A DNA stretch of 64,000 bases from contig NZ_JBFAPI010000001.1 in assembly GCF_040676615.1 (NCBI RefSeq), positions 372,001-436,000 on the forward strand. The letters run 5' to 3'. The notes under the pieces are model-generated. The model saw only the letters and a program-made list of their open reading frames with translations, ran no database searches and was not told the DNA's origin. This DNA comes from Asanoa sp040676615. GTDB taxonomy: Bacteria > Actinomycetota > Actinomycetes > Mycobacteriales > Micromonosporaceae. This document shows positions 49,741 to 58,896 of this stretch, piece by piece. Each line of letters begins with the position of its first letter. Position 1 is the stretch's first letter. The position numbers and the translations under genes were made by a program.

Positions 49741-52536
49741 ATGTCCATACCTGGATCTATCCGGCGGGTGCTCGGCATGGTCGGCGCGCTGGTGCTCGTG
49801 GCCGCCCTGCCAGCGGGTCCCGCGGCCGCCGGCGGGCGGGGTGACGATCTGTCCGCGCGCCACTCGCTGCGCGAGCCGGTGACCGACGAGAACTTCTACT
49901 TCGTGATGGCCGACCGGTTCGCCAACGGCGACACGGCCAATGACCAGGGCGGTCTCGGCTCCGACCCGCTGGTGTCCGGCTTCGACCCGACCCGCAAGGG
50001 CTTCTACAACGGCGGCGACCTCAAGGGCCTGCGCTCGAAGATCGACTACATCAAGGGCCTCGGCACGACCTCGATCTGGTTGACGCCCAGCTTCAAGAAC
50101 AAGGCGGTCCAGCTCGAAGACGGCCCGTCGGCGGGTTATCACGGCTACTGGATCACCGACTTCACCCAGATCGACCCCCACCTGGGCAGCAACGCCGACC
50201 TGCGCGCCCTGATCGACACCGCGCACGCCAAGGGCATGAAGGTCTACTTCGACATCATCACGAACCACACCGCAGACGTCATCGGGTACGAGGAGGGCGC
50301 GCGCAAGGCCTACGTCAGCAAGGACGCGGCGCCCTACAAGACGGCGTCCGGCGCGACCTTCGACGACCGTGACTTCGCGGGCCAGCCGTCGTTCCCGGCG
50401 CTCGACCCGGCCACGTCGTTCCCCTACAAGCCGGTGCTCGACCCCGCGGAGCAGAACCTCAAGGTGCCGGCGTGGCTCAACGACGTCACGCTCTACCACA
50501 ACCGCGGCGACACGACGTTCGTCGGCGAGAACGCCTACTACGGCGACTTCTTCGGGCTCGACGACCTGTTCACCGAAAACCCGCGGGTGGTCCGCGGGAT
50601 GATCGACATCTACAAGACCTGGATCCGCGACTTCGGTGTCGACGGCTTCCGGATCGACACGATGAAACACGTCAACGACGAGTTCTGGCAGACGTTCGGC
50701 CCGGAGATCCTCGACTACGCCCACCGCCAGGGCAAGCCCGAGTTCTTCATGTTCGGCGAGGTCTTCGACACCACGAAGAGCTTCACCTCGCAGTTCACCA
50801 CCCGCGACAAGATGCAGTCGGTGCTCGACTTCCCGTTCCAGGAGGCGGCCCGCAACTTCGCCTCGCGCGGGCAGCCGGCGGCCGCGCTGCAGACCTTCTT
50901 CGCGGGCGACGACTGGTATACCGACGCCGACTCCAACGTCTACGAGCTGCCGACCTTCCTGGGCAACCACGACATGGGGCGGATCGGCGGTTTCGTCCGC
51001 GGCGACAACCCCGGCGCGACCGACGCCGAGTGGGTGTCCCGCGACCGGCTCGCCCACGAGTTGATGTATCTCTCCCGTGGCAACCCGGTCGTCTACTACG
51101 GCGACGAGCAGGGCTTCACCGGTCCGGGCGGCGACCAGGACGCGCGGCAGACGCTGTTCGCCAGCCGGGTCCCCGACTACCTCGACGACGACCTGCTCGG
51201 CACCGACGCGACGCACGCGCAGGACAACTACGTCACGACCCACCCGCTCTACGAGTCGATCGCCGGGCTGGCCTCGCTGACAAGGCACAACCCGGCATTG
51301 CGCGACGGCGCCCAGCAGCACCGCTACGCGAGCGAAGGCCCGGGCATCTACGCGTTCTCCCGCATCGACCGGCGCGACCAGCGTGAGTATGTGGTCGCCC
51401 TCAACAACAGCGAGACCGCGCAGACGGCCGCGGTCCCCACCTACGCGACCGGGCGCGACACCTTCAAGAGCGTCTACGGCGACGGACCACGGACGCTGCG
51501 TTCCGGCAGTGACGGCCGGTTGTCGGTGACCGTGCCGCCGCTGTCGGCGGTGGTCTACGAGGCCAACAACAAGGTGGCCGGGTCCCGCTCGGCGCCGTCG
51601 GTGTCCCTCGGCCAGCCGACCGCGACGCCCGGCGCCCGGGGCCGGCTCCAGGTCACGGCCAACGTCGGCGGCTCGTCGTTCTACGAGGTCACCTTCTACG
51701 CCTCGGACAACGGCGGGGCCTGGCGCCCGGTCGGCACCGACGACAACGCGCCCTACCAGGTCTTCGACGACGTGAGCGACCAGCGGGCGGGGTCCTCGGT
51801 CCGCTACCGCGCGGTGGTCGTCGACAACAAGGGCCACACCCGTGAGTCGGCGACCCGGTCGGGCACCGTGCCGGCCCCGCTGGTGTCGATCGAGACCCCG
51901 ACCGAGGGCAGCGGCGTGCGCGGCACCGTCGAAGTGCGCGCCGTCGTCGACCCGGAGCGGGCGACCAACGTGGTCGCGATCGAGCGGCGCGTCGCGGGTG
52001 GTGCCTGGACCCGGGTCGGCACGGATTCGTCGTCGCCGGTCTACACGGTCTTCGACGACCTGACGCCGCTCGACCTGGCGGCCAACACGCCGGTCGAATA
52101 CCGGGCGGTGCTGCTGCCCGGCGGCCTCGCGGGTCCGGGTGCGACGTCCGCGGTCCGCGGCGTGCGGGCGGCGGGCCCACCGGCGACCTCCGCCACGGTG
52201 CACTACTACCGCCCGGCGGGCGACTACGGCGATCCGGCGGCGGCGGGTTGGGGCCTGCACATGTGGGGCGACGCGGTCGCGCCTGACGTGCTCGCCCAGA
52301 TCGCGTGGGACAAGCCGTGGCCGCGTGCCGGGGTGACCGACGGCTGGGCCGACTATCCGATCCCGCTGGTCGACGACACCAAGCCGGTCAACTTCATCAT
52401 GCACCTGCCCAGCGGCGACACGGTCCCGACGACCCGCGAGCCCGGCGGTGACCGCTCGTTCCTACCCATCAACTCGCCCGAGATCTGGCTCATCCAGGGC
52501 GACCCGACCGTCTACACGAGCAAGCCGGCCGTCTGA
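49741..52536 (+). CDS. Secreted multidomain GH13 alpha-amylase/pullulanase-type enzyme
   Basis: A 931-residue exoenzyme. It has a signal peptide (RRVLGMVGALVLVAALPAG, AAAGG cleavage), a GH13 barrel (about 40-560) with Asp near 305 (GFRIDTMKH), Glu near 339 (FMFGEVFD) and Asp near 410 (LGNHDMGR), then a beta-sheet domain, two Ig/Big_9-like modules (about 615-810, FYEVTFYASDNGGAWRP and VVAIERRVAGGAWTRVG), and a C-terminal pullulanase-associated (PUD/CBM41-like) module with VHYYRPAGDYGDP-like and WGLHMWGD. It degrades starch or glycogen outside the cell. The ATG at 49741 follows GAGGGGGGAAG. A terminator follows at 52545. Confidence 0.9.
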   Translation: MSIPGSIRRVLGMVGALVLVAALPAGPAAAGGRGDDLSARHSLREPVTDENFYFVMADRFANGDTANDQGGLGSDPLVSGFDPTRKGFYNGGDLKGLRSKIDYIKGLGTTSIWLTPSFKNKAVQLEDGPSAGYHGYWITDFTQIDPHLGSNADLRALIDTAHAKGMKVYFDIITNHTADVIGYEEGARKAYVSKDAAPYKTASGATFDDRDFAGQPSFPALDPATSFPYKPVLDPAEQNLKVPAWLNDVTLYHNRGDTTFVGENAYYGDFFGLDDLFTENPRVVRGMIDIYKTWIRDFGVDGFRIDTMKHVNDEFWQTFGPEILDYAHRQGKPEFFMFGEVFDTTKSFTSQFTTRDKMQSVLDFPFQEAARNFASRGQPAAALQTFFAGDDWYTDADSNVYELPTFLGNHDMGRIGGFVRGDNPGATDAEWVSRDRLAHELMYLSRGNPVVYYGDEQGFTGPGGDQDARQTLFASRVPDYLDDDLLGTDATHAQDNYVTTHPLYESIAGLASLTRHNPALRDGAQQHRYASEGPGIYAFSRIDRRDQREYVVALNNSETAQTAAVPTYATGRDTFKSVYGDGPRTLRSGSDGRLSVTVPPLSAVVYEANNKVAGSRSAPSVSLGQPTATPGARGRLQVTANVGGSSFYEVTFYASDNGGAWRPVGTDDNAPYQVFDDVSDQRAGSSVRYRAVVVDNKGHTRESATRSGTVPAPLVSIETPTEGSGVRGTVEVRAVVDPERATNVVAIERRVAGGAWTRVGTDSSSPVYTVFDDLTPLDLAANTPVEYRAVLLPGGLAGPGATSAVRGVRAAGPPATSATVHYYRPAGDYGDPAAAGWGLHMWGDAVAPDVLAQIAWDKPWPRAGVTDGWADYPIPLVDDTKPVNFIMHLPSGDTVPTTREPGGDRSFLPINSPEIWLIQGDPTVYTSKPAV

Positions 52537-52544
52537 TACGCGGC

Positions 52545-52581
52545 GCCGGATCCCGCTGCCCGCTCAGCCGCGGGATCCGGC
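52545..52581. terminator. Terminator after the amylase gene
   Basis: GCCGGATCCCGC and GCGGGATCCGGC with a 13-nt loop: a perfect 12-bp stem, starting 8 bp after the amylase stop codon (TGA 52534-52536). Confidence 0.8.
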
Positions 52582-52905
52582 CTGGCTGAGCCTGCCCTCG
52601 CACCAAGGCCGGCCTGCCGAGGGCGCGGTAACCGGGCGGCGGCTGGCCGCGTAGCCGGGCGTCGGCCAGGCCGAAGGGGTGGCCACCTACGCGGGCGTGC
52701 CTCTGCTGGCCGCGTGAGACAAGGCCTGCCGGCGGCGCGCTGGCGCGCCGAGGCGGCGACCAGGGGTGGGCCGCCGACGGCATTCTTCGAGAACGTGTGA
52801 CTCGTTGCCCGTTGCGACGGCCAGGGCACCCGTTGACCGGACCCAGCCCGTGGTTTGCTCGAAGCGGCACCGCCGGGTGCCGCTGACCGCCGGGAGTGTG
52901 CACCG
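52582..52905. other. Gap between amylase terminator and methyltransferase gene
   Basis: 324 bp with no credible gene. A possible -35 (TTGACC) is about 70 bp before the methyltransferase ATG; I see no operator. Confidence 0.5.
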
Positions 52906-53736
52906 ATGACCGAGCCCGAACCGCCCGACACCGGAGCGTTCAGCGACATCGACGCGTTGCCGGAGCCGATCTTCGAACTGATCCTGGGCGTGCTGCGCAG
53001 GATGGCTGAACACCCGGAGATCCAGCGTGTCCGCCAGGTCGCCTGGGACGCTCTGCGCCCCGGGCCCGGGCAGCGCTTGCTGGACGCGGGTGCCGGCGGG
53101 GGTGAGGTGGCGCGCGCCCTCGCCGCCGCGGTGGGCAGCGACGGCGAGGTCGTGGCGATGGACTCGTCCGCCCGCACGCTCGAGGCCGCCCGTGCGTTGA
53201 CGCCGGCGGACCTCCCGGTCCGGTTCACCCGGGGCAACATCATGGATCTCGAGTTCCCGAGCGAGACCTTCCATGGCGTACGCAGCGAGCGCGTACTCCA
53301 GCACGTCCCCGACCCGGATCGCGCCGTGGCCGAACTGGCCCGCGTCACCCGCTCCGGCGGGCGGCTCTGCCTGATCGACACCGACTGGGAGTCCGCCGCG
53401 GTCGACGGCGTCCCGGCCGACCTCGCGGCCGCCGTCCGTGACCGCATGCTCGGCATCGCGCGCGACCACCACAACGACATGGGCCGCACCTTGCGCCGCC
53501 GCCTCGTGCGGGCCGGCCTCGGCGAGGTGACGACCACCCCGGTGACCTGTCTCTTCCTCGATCCCGCCTCGGCCGCCGTGGTGATGCCGGTCTTCGATCC
53601 GCGCGTGCCGCCGGCCGCGGGCATGGTTCCCGACGACCTGCGCGACCGATGGTTCGCCGAGGTCGCTGCCGCGGGCGGGCGCGGCGAGTTCCTGGCCGTG
53701 CTCACGATCTGGGTGGCTGCCGGCGTCCGCCGATAG
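52906..53736 (+). CDS. SAM-dependent methyltransferase
   Basis: A 276-residue class I methyltransferase. Motif I LLDAGAGGGEVARAL (about 70), the acidic residue of motif II (VVAMDSS) and ERVLQHVPDPDRAVAELARVTRSGGRL (motifs IV/V) are clear. It is of the UbiE/small-molecule type; the substrate is not given by context. It ends 32 bp before the PadR gene on the same strand. Confidence 0.88.
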   Translation: MTEPEPPDTGAFSDIDALPEPIFELILGVLRRMAEHPEIQRVRQVAWDALRPGPGQRLLDAGAGGGEVARALAAAVGSDGEVVAMDSSARTLEAARALTPADLPVRFTRGNIMDLEFPSETFHGVRSERVLQHVPDPDRAVAELARVTRSGGRLCLIDTDWESAAVDGVPADLAAAVRDRMLGIARDHHNDMGRTLRRRLVRAGLGEVTTTPVTCLFLDPASAAVVMPVFDPRVPPAAGMVPDDLRDRWFAEVAAAGGRGEFLAVLTIWVAAGVRR

Positions 53737-53738
53737 GC

Positions 53739-53759
53739 ATATACCGTGCGGCGGTATAT
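53739..53759. promoter_or_regulatory. PadR operator palindrome
   Basis: ATATACCG, a 5-base spacer, then CGGTATAT: perfect 8-bp arms directly after the methyltransferase stop and 9 bp before the PadR ATG, a good autoregulatory site. Confidence 0.7.
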
Positions 53760-53768
53760 CATCCGTCC

Positions 53769-54116
53769 ATGAGCGACCGTCCTATGTCGGAGCCCACGTT
53801 CCTGATCCTCACCGCGCTGGCGGCGACGCCGCAGCACGGCTACGGCGTGATCGAAGACGTCCGGCAGATCTCCGACGGCCAGGTCCGGTTGCGGGCCGGC
53901 ACGTTGTACGCGGTGCTCGACCGCCTCCGCGCCGACGGGCTCATCGAGATCGACCGGGAGGAAGTGGTTCAGTCCCGGCTGCGCCGTTACTACCGGCTGA
54001 CCGCGCTGGGCGAGCGCAGCCTGACCGAGCAGACGGCGCGCCTGCGCCGCAACGCCAGCGCCGCCGCCGCGCGGCTCCGGCGCAGCGACCTTCGACCCCA
54101 GGAGGGTATGGCGTGA
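53769..54116 (+). CDS. PadR-family regulator
   Basis: A 115-residue winged-helix protein (GYGVIEDVRQISDGQVRLRAGTLYAVLDRLRADGLIE is the PadR helix-turn-helix and wing). Its ATG at 53769 follows the operator; an in-frame ATG 15 nt later is an alternative. Its stop overlaps the membrane gene start (GTGA), so it controls its own expression and that of the partner. Confidence 0.92.
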   Translation: MSDRPMSEPTFLILTALAATPQHGYGVIEDVRQISDGQVRLRAGTLYAVLDRLRADGLIEIDREEVVQSRLRRYYRLTALGERSLTEQTARLRRNASAAAARLRRSDLRPQEGMA

Positions 54117-55135
54117 ACGAGGCGGACCTGGAGAGACGCTACCGGCGGCTGCTCGCGTGGTACCCCTGGTCACACCGCCGGGTGTACGAGGACGAGATGC
54201 TCGCCGTCCTCGTCACCGCCGCCCGGCCCGGTCAACGCTGGCCCACCCTCGGCGAGGCCGGCAACCTTGTCGCGTCCGGCCTGCGGGCCCGCGCCGGCGC
54301 CGCGGTCACCGCGGCGGTGAGCCCGCCGTGGCGCGCGGCCGCGACCGTGTTCGGGCTGTTCGCCGCGATCGTGCTGCTTTCCCAGCGCGTCGTCCGGCTG
54401 TTCGACATCGCGCCCCCTGGAAGCGGGGCCTACCTGCGCGCACTCGGCTGGGCTGCGGTGGTGCTCGCCGTCCTGGTGGGCCTGCGCCGTTCCGCCGCCA
54501 CGATCGCGTGGCTCACCGCGTTGGGAGAGGTGGTGCTCGTCGCGCGGCAATACGGCGGCGACCCGGTCTCGGCGGTCCACCTGATGTGGCCGCTCGCGCT
54601 GGGCCTGTTCGCGGCCGCCGCGCTCAGCGTCGCGACCGAGCGGGTGGGCGGGGTGCTGCGGCTACGCCGTGTGCTGCTCTTCGCCGGTGGCGTCGCTCTG
54701 GCCCAGACCGTTCTGCTGACCAACCGCCATGCCCAGTGGAACTGGCGCGAGGCCGGCACCTTCTATGCCAACTACGGGCTGGCAGCCCGGTCAGAGGCGG
54801 TCTTCTACCTCCTGCTGGCGGCGGTCCTGGTGGGTTTCCTGGCCTCGGCCCTCGCCTGGCTGACGCTGCCCGTCGCGATCCGCTGGCGCGCCCTCGCGCT
54901 CGCGACCCCGGTGATCACCGTCGCGGCGCTGGTCAAGGTCACGCTGTCCGGTTGGGAGTACTCCAACTGGAACATGGGCCACCCGATCTACCTCGTGCCG
55001 ATCCAGTGGACCCTGTTGGCCGTCCTGCCACTGGCATCACTCGGGATCGCCGCCGCCCTCGTCGAACGGCGCGAACTCACCGCCCGACTGTCCGCACTCG
55101 GCCGAGCCGCCGACCGCGACCAGGCAACAGGCTAA
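54113..55135 (+). CDS. Membrane protein coupled to PadR
   Basis: A 340-residue integral protein with about eight helices and a cytoplasmic N-terminal motif LERRYRRLLAWYPWSHRRVYEDEML, common in actinomycete membrane partners of PadR regulators. Function unknown. The GTG overlaps the PadR stop. It ends before a repeat-filled convergent gap. Confidence 0.85.
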   Translation: MNEADLERRYRRLLAWYPWSHRRVYEDEMLAVLVTAARPGQRWPTLGEAGNLVASGLRARAGAAVTAAVSPPWRAAATVFGLFAAIVLLSQRVVRLFDIAPPGSGAYLRALGWAAVVLAVLVGLRRSAATIAWLTALGEVVLVARQYGGDPVSAVHLMWPLALGLFAAAALSVATERVGGVLRLRRVLLFAGGVALAQTVLLTNRHAQWNWREAGTFYANYGLAARSEAVFYLLLAAVLVGFLASALAWLTLPVAIRWRALALATPVITVAALVKVTLSGWEYSNWNMGHPIYLVPIQWTLLAVLPLASLGIAAALVERRELTARLSALGRAADRDQATG

Positions 55136-55497
55136 CTCGACCGGCTCGGGCCATAGGTCCGAACCGCCACGTCAGAGAGCGGCTGATCGTCGTCGCCCGA
55201 TCACCGCGCAGGGGGTCGGGGCAGCGTCGTTGGTGGCGGCTCGCGGTCGCCGTGGCCACCGCACAGGCGGGTCGGGGCAGCGTCGTGGGCGGCGGATCAT
55301 CGTCGCCGTGGCCACGGCGCAGGGGGTCGGGGCAGCGTCGTGGGTGGCGGATCGCGATCGCCGCGGCCACGGCGCAGGGGGTCGGGGCAGCGTCGTGGGT
55401 GGCGGATCGCGATCGCCGCGGCCACCGCACAGGCGGGGTTCCAGGCAGTGTCGTGGGCGTTCCCCGCACGCGGGTTCGCGCGCCGGGGAGCGAAAAG
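55136..55497. other. Convergent gap filled by tandem repeats
   Basis: 362 bp without a credible gene; a 55-56-bp repeat array (55198-55455) takes up most of it. Confidence 0.7.
55198..55455. repeat. 55/56-bp tandem repeat, about four copies
   Basis: GTCGGGGCAGCG occurs at 55215, 55271, 55326 and 55381 (periods 56, 55, 55), with a degenerate fifth near 55438. Copies 3 and 4 are nearly identical. The array lies between convergent genes. Confidence 0.9.
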
Positions 55498-57318
55498 TCA
55501 GTGCGCTTCAAGCACGGTCCGGAGCAGGAGCGGTGTGGCCGCCGCCCATGCCTGGGGTGAGCAGGAGTGCGGATAGGGGACCGGCGGCTGGCCGGCCTTG
55601 CGCTCCAAGCCCGTCAGCACCTCCGGGAGCCGGCCGCCGGCGGACGCGGCCGCGGCGAGCAGACCCGACGCGATCCGTGCCGCCGCCTCGGTGTGACCGA
55701 CCCGGGCCAGGCCGGCCACTGCCAGCGCCGTGTCGTGGGGCCATACGCCGCCGCGGTGGTAGGAGAGCGGGTGGTAGGGCGCCTGCCCCGCGGCGAGGGT
55801 GCGGATGCCCCAACCCGAGAAGAAGTCGTCCGCCACCAGGCGCTCGGCGACCAGTTGCGCCCACGAGTCGTCGAGAATGCCGGACCACAGGACGTGGCCG
55901 GCGTTCGACGCCAGCGCGTCGACCTGGCGGTCGGCACCATCCAGGGCGAGCGCGACGAACGCGTTCGGCAGCCGGAAGTCCGCCGAGAACACCTGCTGGA
56001 GCAGGTCTGCCCGCTCGTCCAACGAAGCCGCCCAGGTGGGGTCGCCCCAGGCGCGGCGGGCCAGGTCGGCGGTGCCGCGCAGTGCCCGGTAGGCATAGGC
56101 CTGGGCCTCGCTCACCGCGATCGGCCCGGTCGCCAGCGTGCCGTCGGCGAAGACGAGAGAGTCGGCCGAGTCCTTCCAGCAATGGTGGACCAGGCCGGCC
56201 CCATCGGTGCGATAGCGCAGATAGCCGGTGGCGGCCATGCCTCCGGAGTCGAGCATCCAGCCGATCGCCGCCCGGGCCGCCGGCTCCAGGTCCTTCGCCA
56301 GGAGTTCGTCGCCGGTCAGGGCGTAGTGCGCGGCGAGCAGCACCAGGAACAACGGCGTGGCGTCGACGGTGCCGTAGTAGCGGCCATACGGGACCTCGCC
56401 CAACGTCGCGAGTTCGCCCTGGCGCATCTCGTGCAGGATCTTGCCCGGCTCCTCCAGGCGCGCCGGGTCATGGGCACGGCCCTGCGTCGCCGCCAGGACC
56501 CGCAGCGTGCCCTCGGCCAGTTCGGGCCGGAACGGCAGCGCGAACAGCGACGTCAACAAGCTGTCCCGGCCGAAGAGCGTCAGGAACCAGGGCGCCCCGG
56601 CCGCCGGCACGACAGCTCCTGGCGGGAGATCGGCGACCAGATCGGCCACCGGGATCCGCAGGCTGTCCAGATCAGCCAGCCCCCGCGCCACGCACCGGTC
56701 GAGGTCGTCACCGCGCGCCGCGACCGGAGCCGGCGCCAGCGCGACCGAGCCCGCCGACGACGAGGCCACCGTCGCCCGCAGGGTGACCGAGCCGTGCGGC
56801 GGCAGCGTCACCGTCCACTGCGCCCCGTCGCCGGACAACCGCGCCGGCGGCGAGGTCGTGATACGGGTCGACCGGCTGAACCCCCGCCGCGAGTAGGAGA
56901 ACACCACCTCGGACGCGGTCGCCGACACCGACCGGTCCGCGTCGGACTTGTCGAAGAGGCGCGACGACCGCAACTCGAACTGGTCGCTGAAGTCCGCCTC
57001 GGCGGACAGCGCCACCCGGACCGTCTGCGGCGCCGGCACGAAGCTGGTCAAGGTCAGCTCCTCGACCAGCACCCCGGACCCGAGCAACTGCCCACGGCGA
57101 AGCACGAACGGCGGGTTCTCGTTGCGTACGGTGGGCGGCGCCAGCACCACCTCGTCGGCCGACGACGACAGGGCCCGCAACGCCCGGCCGTGCACGGTCA
57201 GCACCCAGCGCGACAGGTGACGCGTGTCCGCGACGAAGAACCCGCCGGTGTCGGTCACGTTGCCACCGGCGTCGGTCAACAGGCAGGTTGTACCCGACAC
57301 CACAGTGCGCACGGTCAT
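55498..57318 (-). CDS. Glycogen-debranching/amylo-alpha-1,6-glucosidase-like protein
   Basis: A 606-residue protein: an N-terminal beta-rich domain of the debranching-enzyme N-terminal family (TDTGGFFVADTRHLSRWVL) and an (alpha/alpha)6 barrel (about 250-600) with FGRDSLLTSLFALPF, HHCWKDSADSLVF and PHDTALAVAGLARVG. It acts in the cytoplasm on alpha-glucosides or oligosaccharides. The ATG at 57318 has GAGGTGG 8 nt upstream; a GTG at 57330 is an alternative. It is the last gene of the catabolic operon, 63 bp after the GH63-type gene. Confidence 0.82.
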   Translation of the reverse strand: MTVRTVVSGTTCLLTDAGGNVTDTGGFFVADTRHLSRWVLTVHGRALRALSSSADEVVLAPPTVRNENPPFVLRRGQLLGSGVLVEELTLTSFVPAPQTVRVALSAEADFSDQFELRSSRLFDKSDADRSVSATASEVVFSYSRRGFSRSTRITTSPPARLSGDGAQWTVTLPPHGSVTLRATVASSSAGSVALAPAPVAARGDDLDRCVARGLADLDSLRIPVADLVADLPPGAVVPAAGAPWFLTLFGRDSLLTSLFALPFRPELAEGTLRVLAATQGRAHDPARLEEPGKILHEMRQGELATLGEVPYGRYYGTVDATPLFLVLLAAHYALTGDELLAKDLEPAARAAIGWMLDSGGMAATGYLRYRTDGAGLVHHCWKDSADSLVFADGTLATGPIAVSEAQAYAYRALRGTADLARRAWGDPTWAASLDERADLLQQVFSADFRLPNAFVALALDGADRQVDALASNAGHVLWSGILDDSWAQLVAERLVADDFFSGWGIRTLAAGQAPYHPLSYHRGGVWPHDTALAVAGLARVGHTEAAARIASGLLAAAASAGGRLPEVLTGLERKAGQPPVPYPHSCSPQAWAAATPLLLRTVLEAH

Positions 57319-57381
57319 TGTCGCCACCACCTCACGGCATGCGGGGAGGGCACGGCACCCGCCGCTGCTGGAGTCAACGAG

Positions 57382-58896
57382 TCAACGGCGCGGCCCGGTG
57401 CGGATCAGGTCGAGGGTCAACGCCGCCGTCCAACTGAAGTCGTCGGTGCCGTAGCCGGCGCCGGTCAGCGGGTCGAGGTACTCCCGGAAACCGGCCGCGC
57501 GCACGCGCCCCAGCAACCGGTCGCGCAGGTCGTCGGCCAGCCCGGTCTCACCGTGCAGGCGCAGGCCGTACCAGAAGAGCCAACTGGTGTTGATCCACCC
57601 CGGGCCGCGCCAGTAGCGGCCGGGCTCGTGGTCGGCCGCCGTCAGGTCGTAGCTCGGCACCGGGCACGCGTCGGCCAGCCGGAACCGGTCTCCGAGCGCG
57701 GTCTTCACCAGGTCGGTCGCGACCGGCAGATCGGGCACGACCAAGGGCAGCAAGCCTGCGACTGAGTACGACCGCAGAGGCGCGGAACCGAAGACGTCGT
57801 ACGCGAAGAACGTGCCCGCCGACCCGTCCCACAGCTCGGCCATCAGCGCGTCGGCGACCTGCTGGGCCCGGGCAAGATGCCGGGAGGGGTCCAGCCCGAT
57901 CTCCATCGCGATCGACGCGAGCGCCTGCTCCCCGGCGGCGAGCAGCGCGTTGCACAGCGGATCCTCGACCGCGAACCCGGGCGTCGCCACGTACCGCGAG
58001 TCCCGGTAGTCCCGCGCCAGCCGGATATACCGCCCGTAGTCGGCATCCGTCGGCCGCTCCGCGGCCGCGGCGTGCGCGAGATCGCGTCGCGCCAGCGCCG
58101 ACGGCGGCAGCGGCACGACCCGGGACAGCGGCGCGTCCCAGGCGGGGCTGTTGTCCATCCCGGATTCCCACGGGTGCACCACCGACACGAGCCCTCGGCC
58201 CCGCAGGTCGCGTGCCGTCAGCAGCCAGTCGTGCCAGGCCGCCAGCCGCGGATAGATCCGGTGCAGGAACCGCCGCGCCCGGGCCACCGCGGGGGCCGCG
58301 CGGTAGGTCTCCCACGCGGCCAGCGCGTGCACCGGCGGCTGGACGATCCCGGACGTCGGAACCCCCGGCGCGCCGGGCAGCTCCGAGGACCGCCAGAACG
58401 ACGGCCCGGGGAAGTAGGCGTCCGCGGGTACGAGCGGGTCGAACACGATGTGCGGCACCCGGCCGTCGGTCCACTGGGCGCCGAACAGCGACTCCAACTC
58501 GCGCTGGGCGCGGACCGGCGAGAAATGCCGCAGCCCGAGCGCGATGAACGCCGAGTCCCAGCTCCACTGGTGCGGGTAGAGCCCGCCGGCCGGCACGGTC
58601 GCGCCGCGCCGCCAGTTGGCCGCCAGCACCCGCCGCGCCGCCCGGTCGAGCGACGCGGCCGGCGCGATCACCGACCGCGTGATCACGGATGCCCCGGTCG
58701 CCGAAAGCGCGGAGGATGCGGTCGCGGAAGCCGCGGTCGCCGAAGGCGCGGTCGCCGAAGGCGCGGAGGCGGCAGTCGCGGACGGCGCGGAAGCCGCAGG
58801 CGCAGAGGTCGCGGTCGCGGAAGGCGCGGTCGCGGAGGCCCCGGTCGCGGAAGGCGCGGTCGCGGAGGCCGCGGCCGCGGAAGGTGCGATGGTCAC
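57382..58896 (-). CDS. GH63/MGH1-like glycoside hydrolase with low-complexity N-terminus
   Basis: A 504-residue protein. After an Ala/Ser/Thr-rich stretch of about 70 residues built on ATAPSA-like units, an (alpha/alpha)6 domain follows with PHQWSWDSAFIALGLRH, PWESGMDNSPAWD and GRYWRGPGWINTSWLFWYGL, typical of GH63/mannosylglycerate-hydrolase-like glucosidases. It would cleave an alpha-glucoside or mannosyl/glucosyl-glycerate. The GTG overlaps the previous stop (GTGA). The N-terminal repeat, encoded by 15/30-bp DNA repeats at about 58690-58880, is unusual for the family and may be recent. Confidence 0.8.
   Translation of the reverse strand: MTIAPSAAAASATAPSATGASATAPSATATSAPAASAPSATAASAPSATAPSATAASATASSALSATGASVITRSVIAPAASLDRAARRVLAANWRRGATVPAGGLYPHQWSWDSAFIALGLRHFSPVRAQRELESLFGAQWTDGRVPHIVFDPLVPADAYFPGPSFWRSSELPGAPGVPTSGIVQPPVHALAAWETYRAAPAVARARRFLHRIYPRLAAWHDWLLTARDLRGRGLVSVVHPWESGMDNSPAWDAPLSRVVPLPPSALARRDLAHAAAAERPTDADYGRYIRLARDYRDSRYVATPGFAVEDPLCNALLAAGEQALASIAMEIGLDPSRHLARAQQVADALMAELWDGSAGTFFAYDVFGSAPLRSYSVAGLLPLVVPDLPVATDLVKTALGDRFRLADACPVPSYDLTAADHEPGRYWRGPGWINTSWLFWYGLRLHGETGLADDLRDRLLGRVRAAGFREYLDPLTGAGYGTDDFSWTAALTLDLIRTGPRR

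Noticed and set aside
55077..55511. Minus-strand open frame through the 55-bp repeat
   Set aside because: Arg/Pro-rich translation of a tandem repeat; no start signal or homology.
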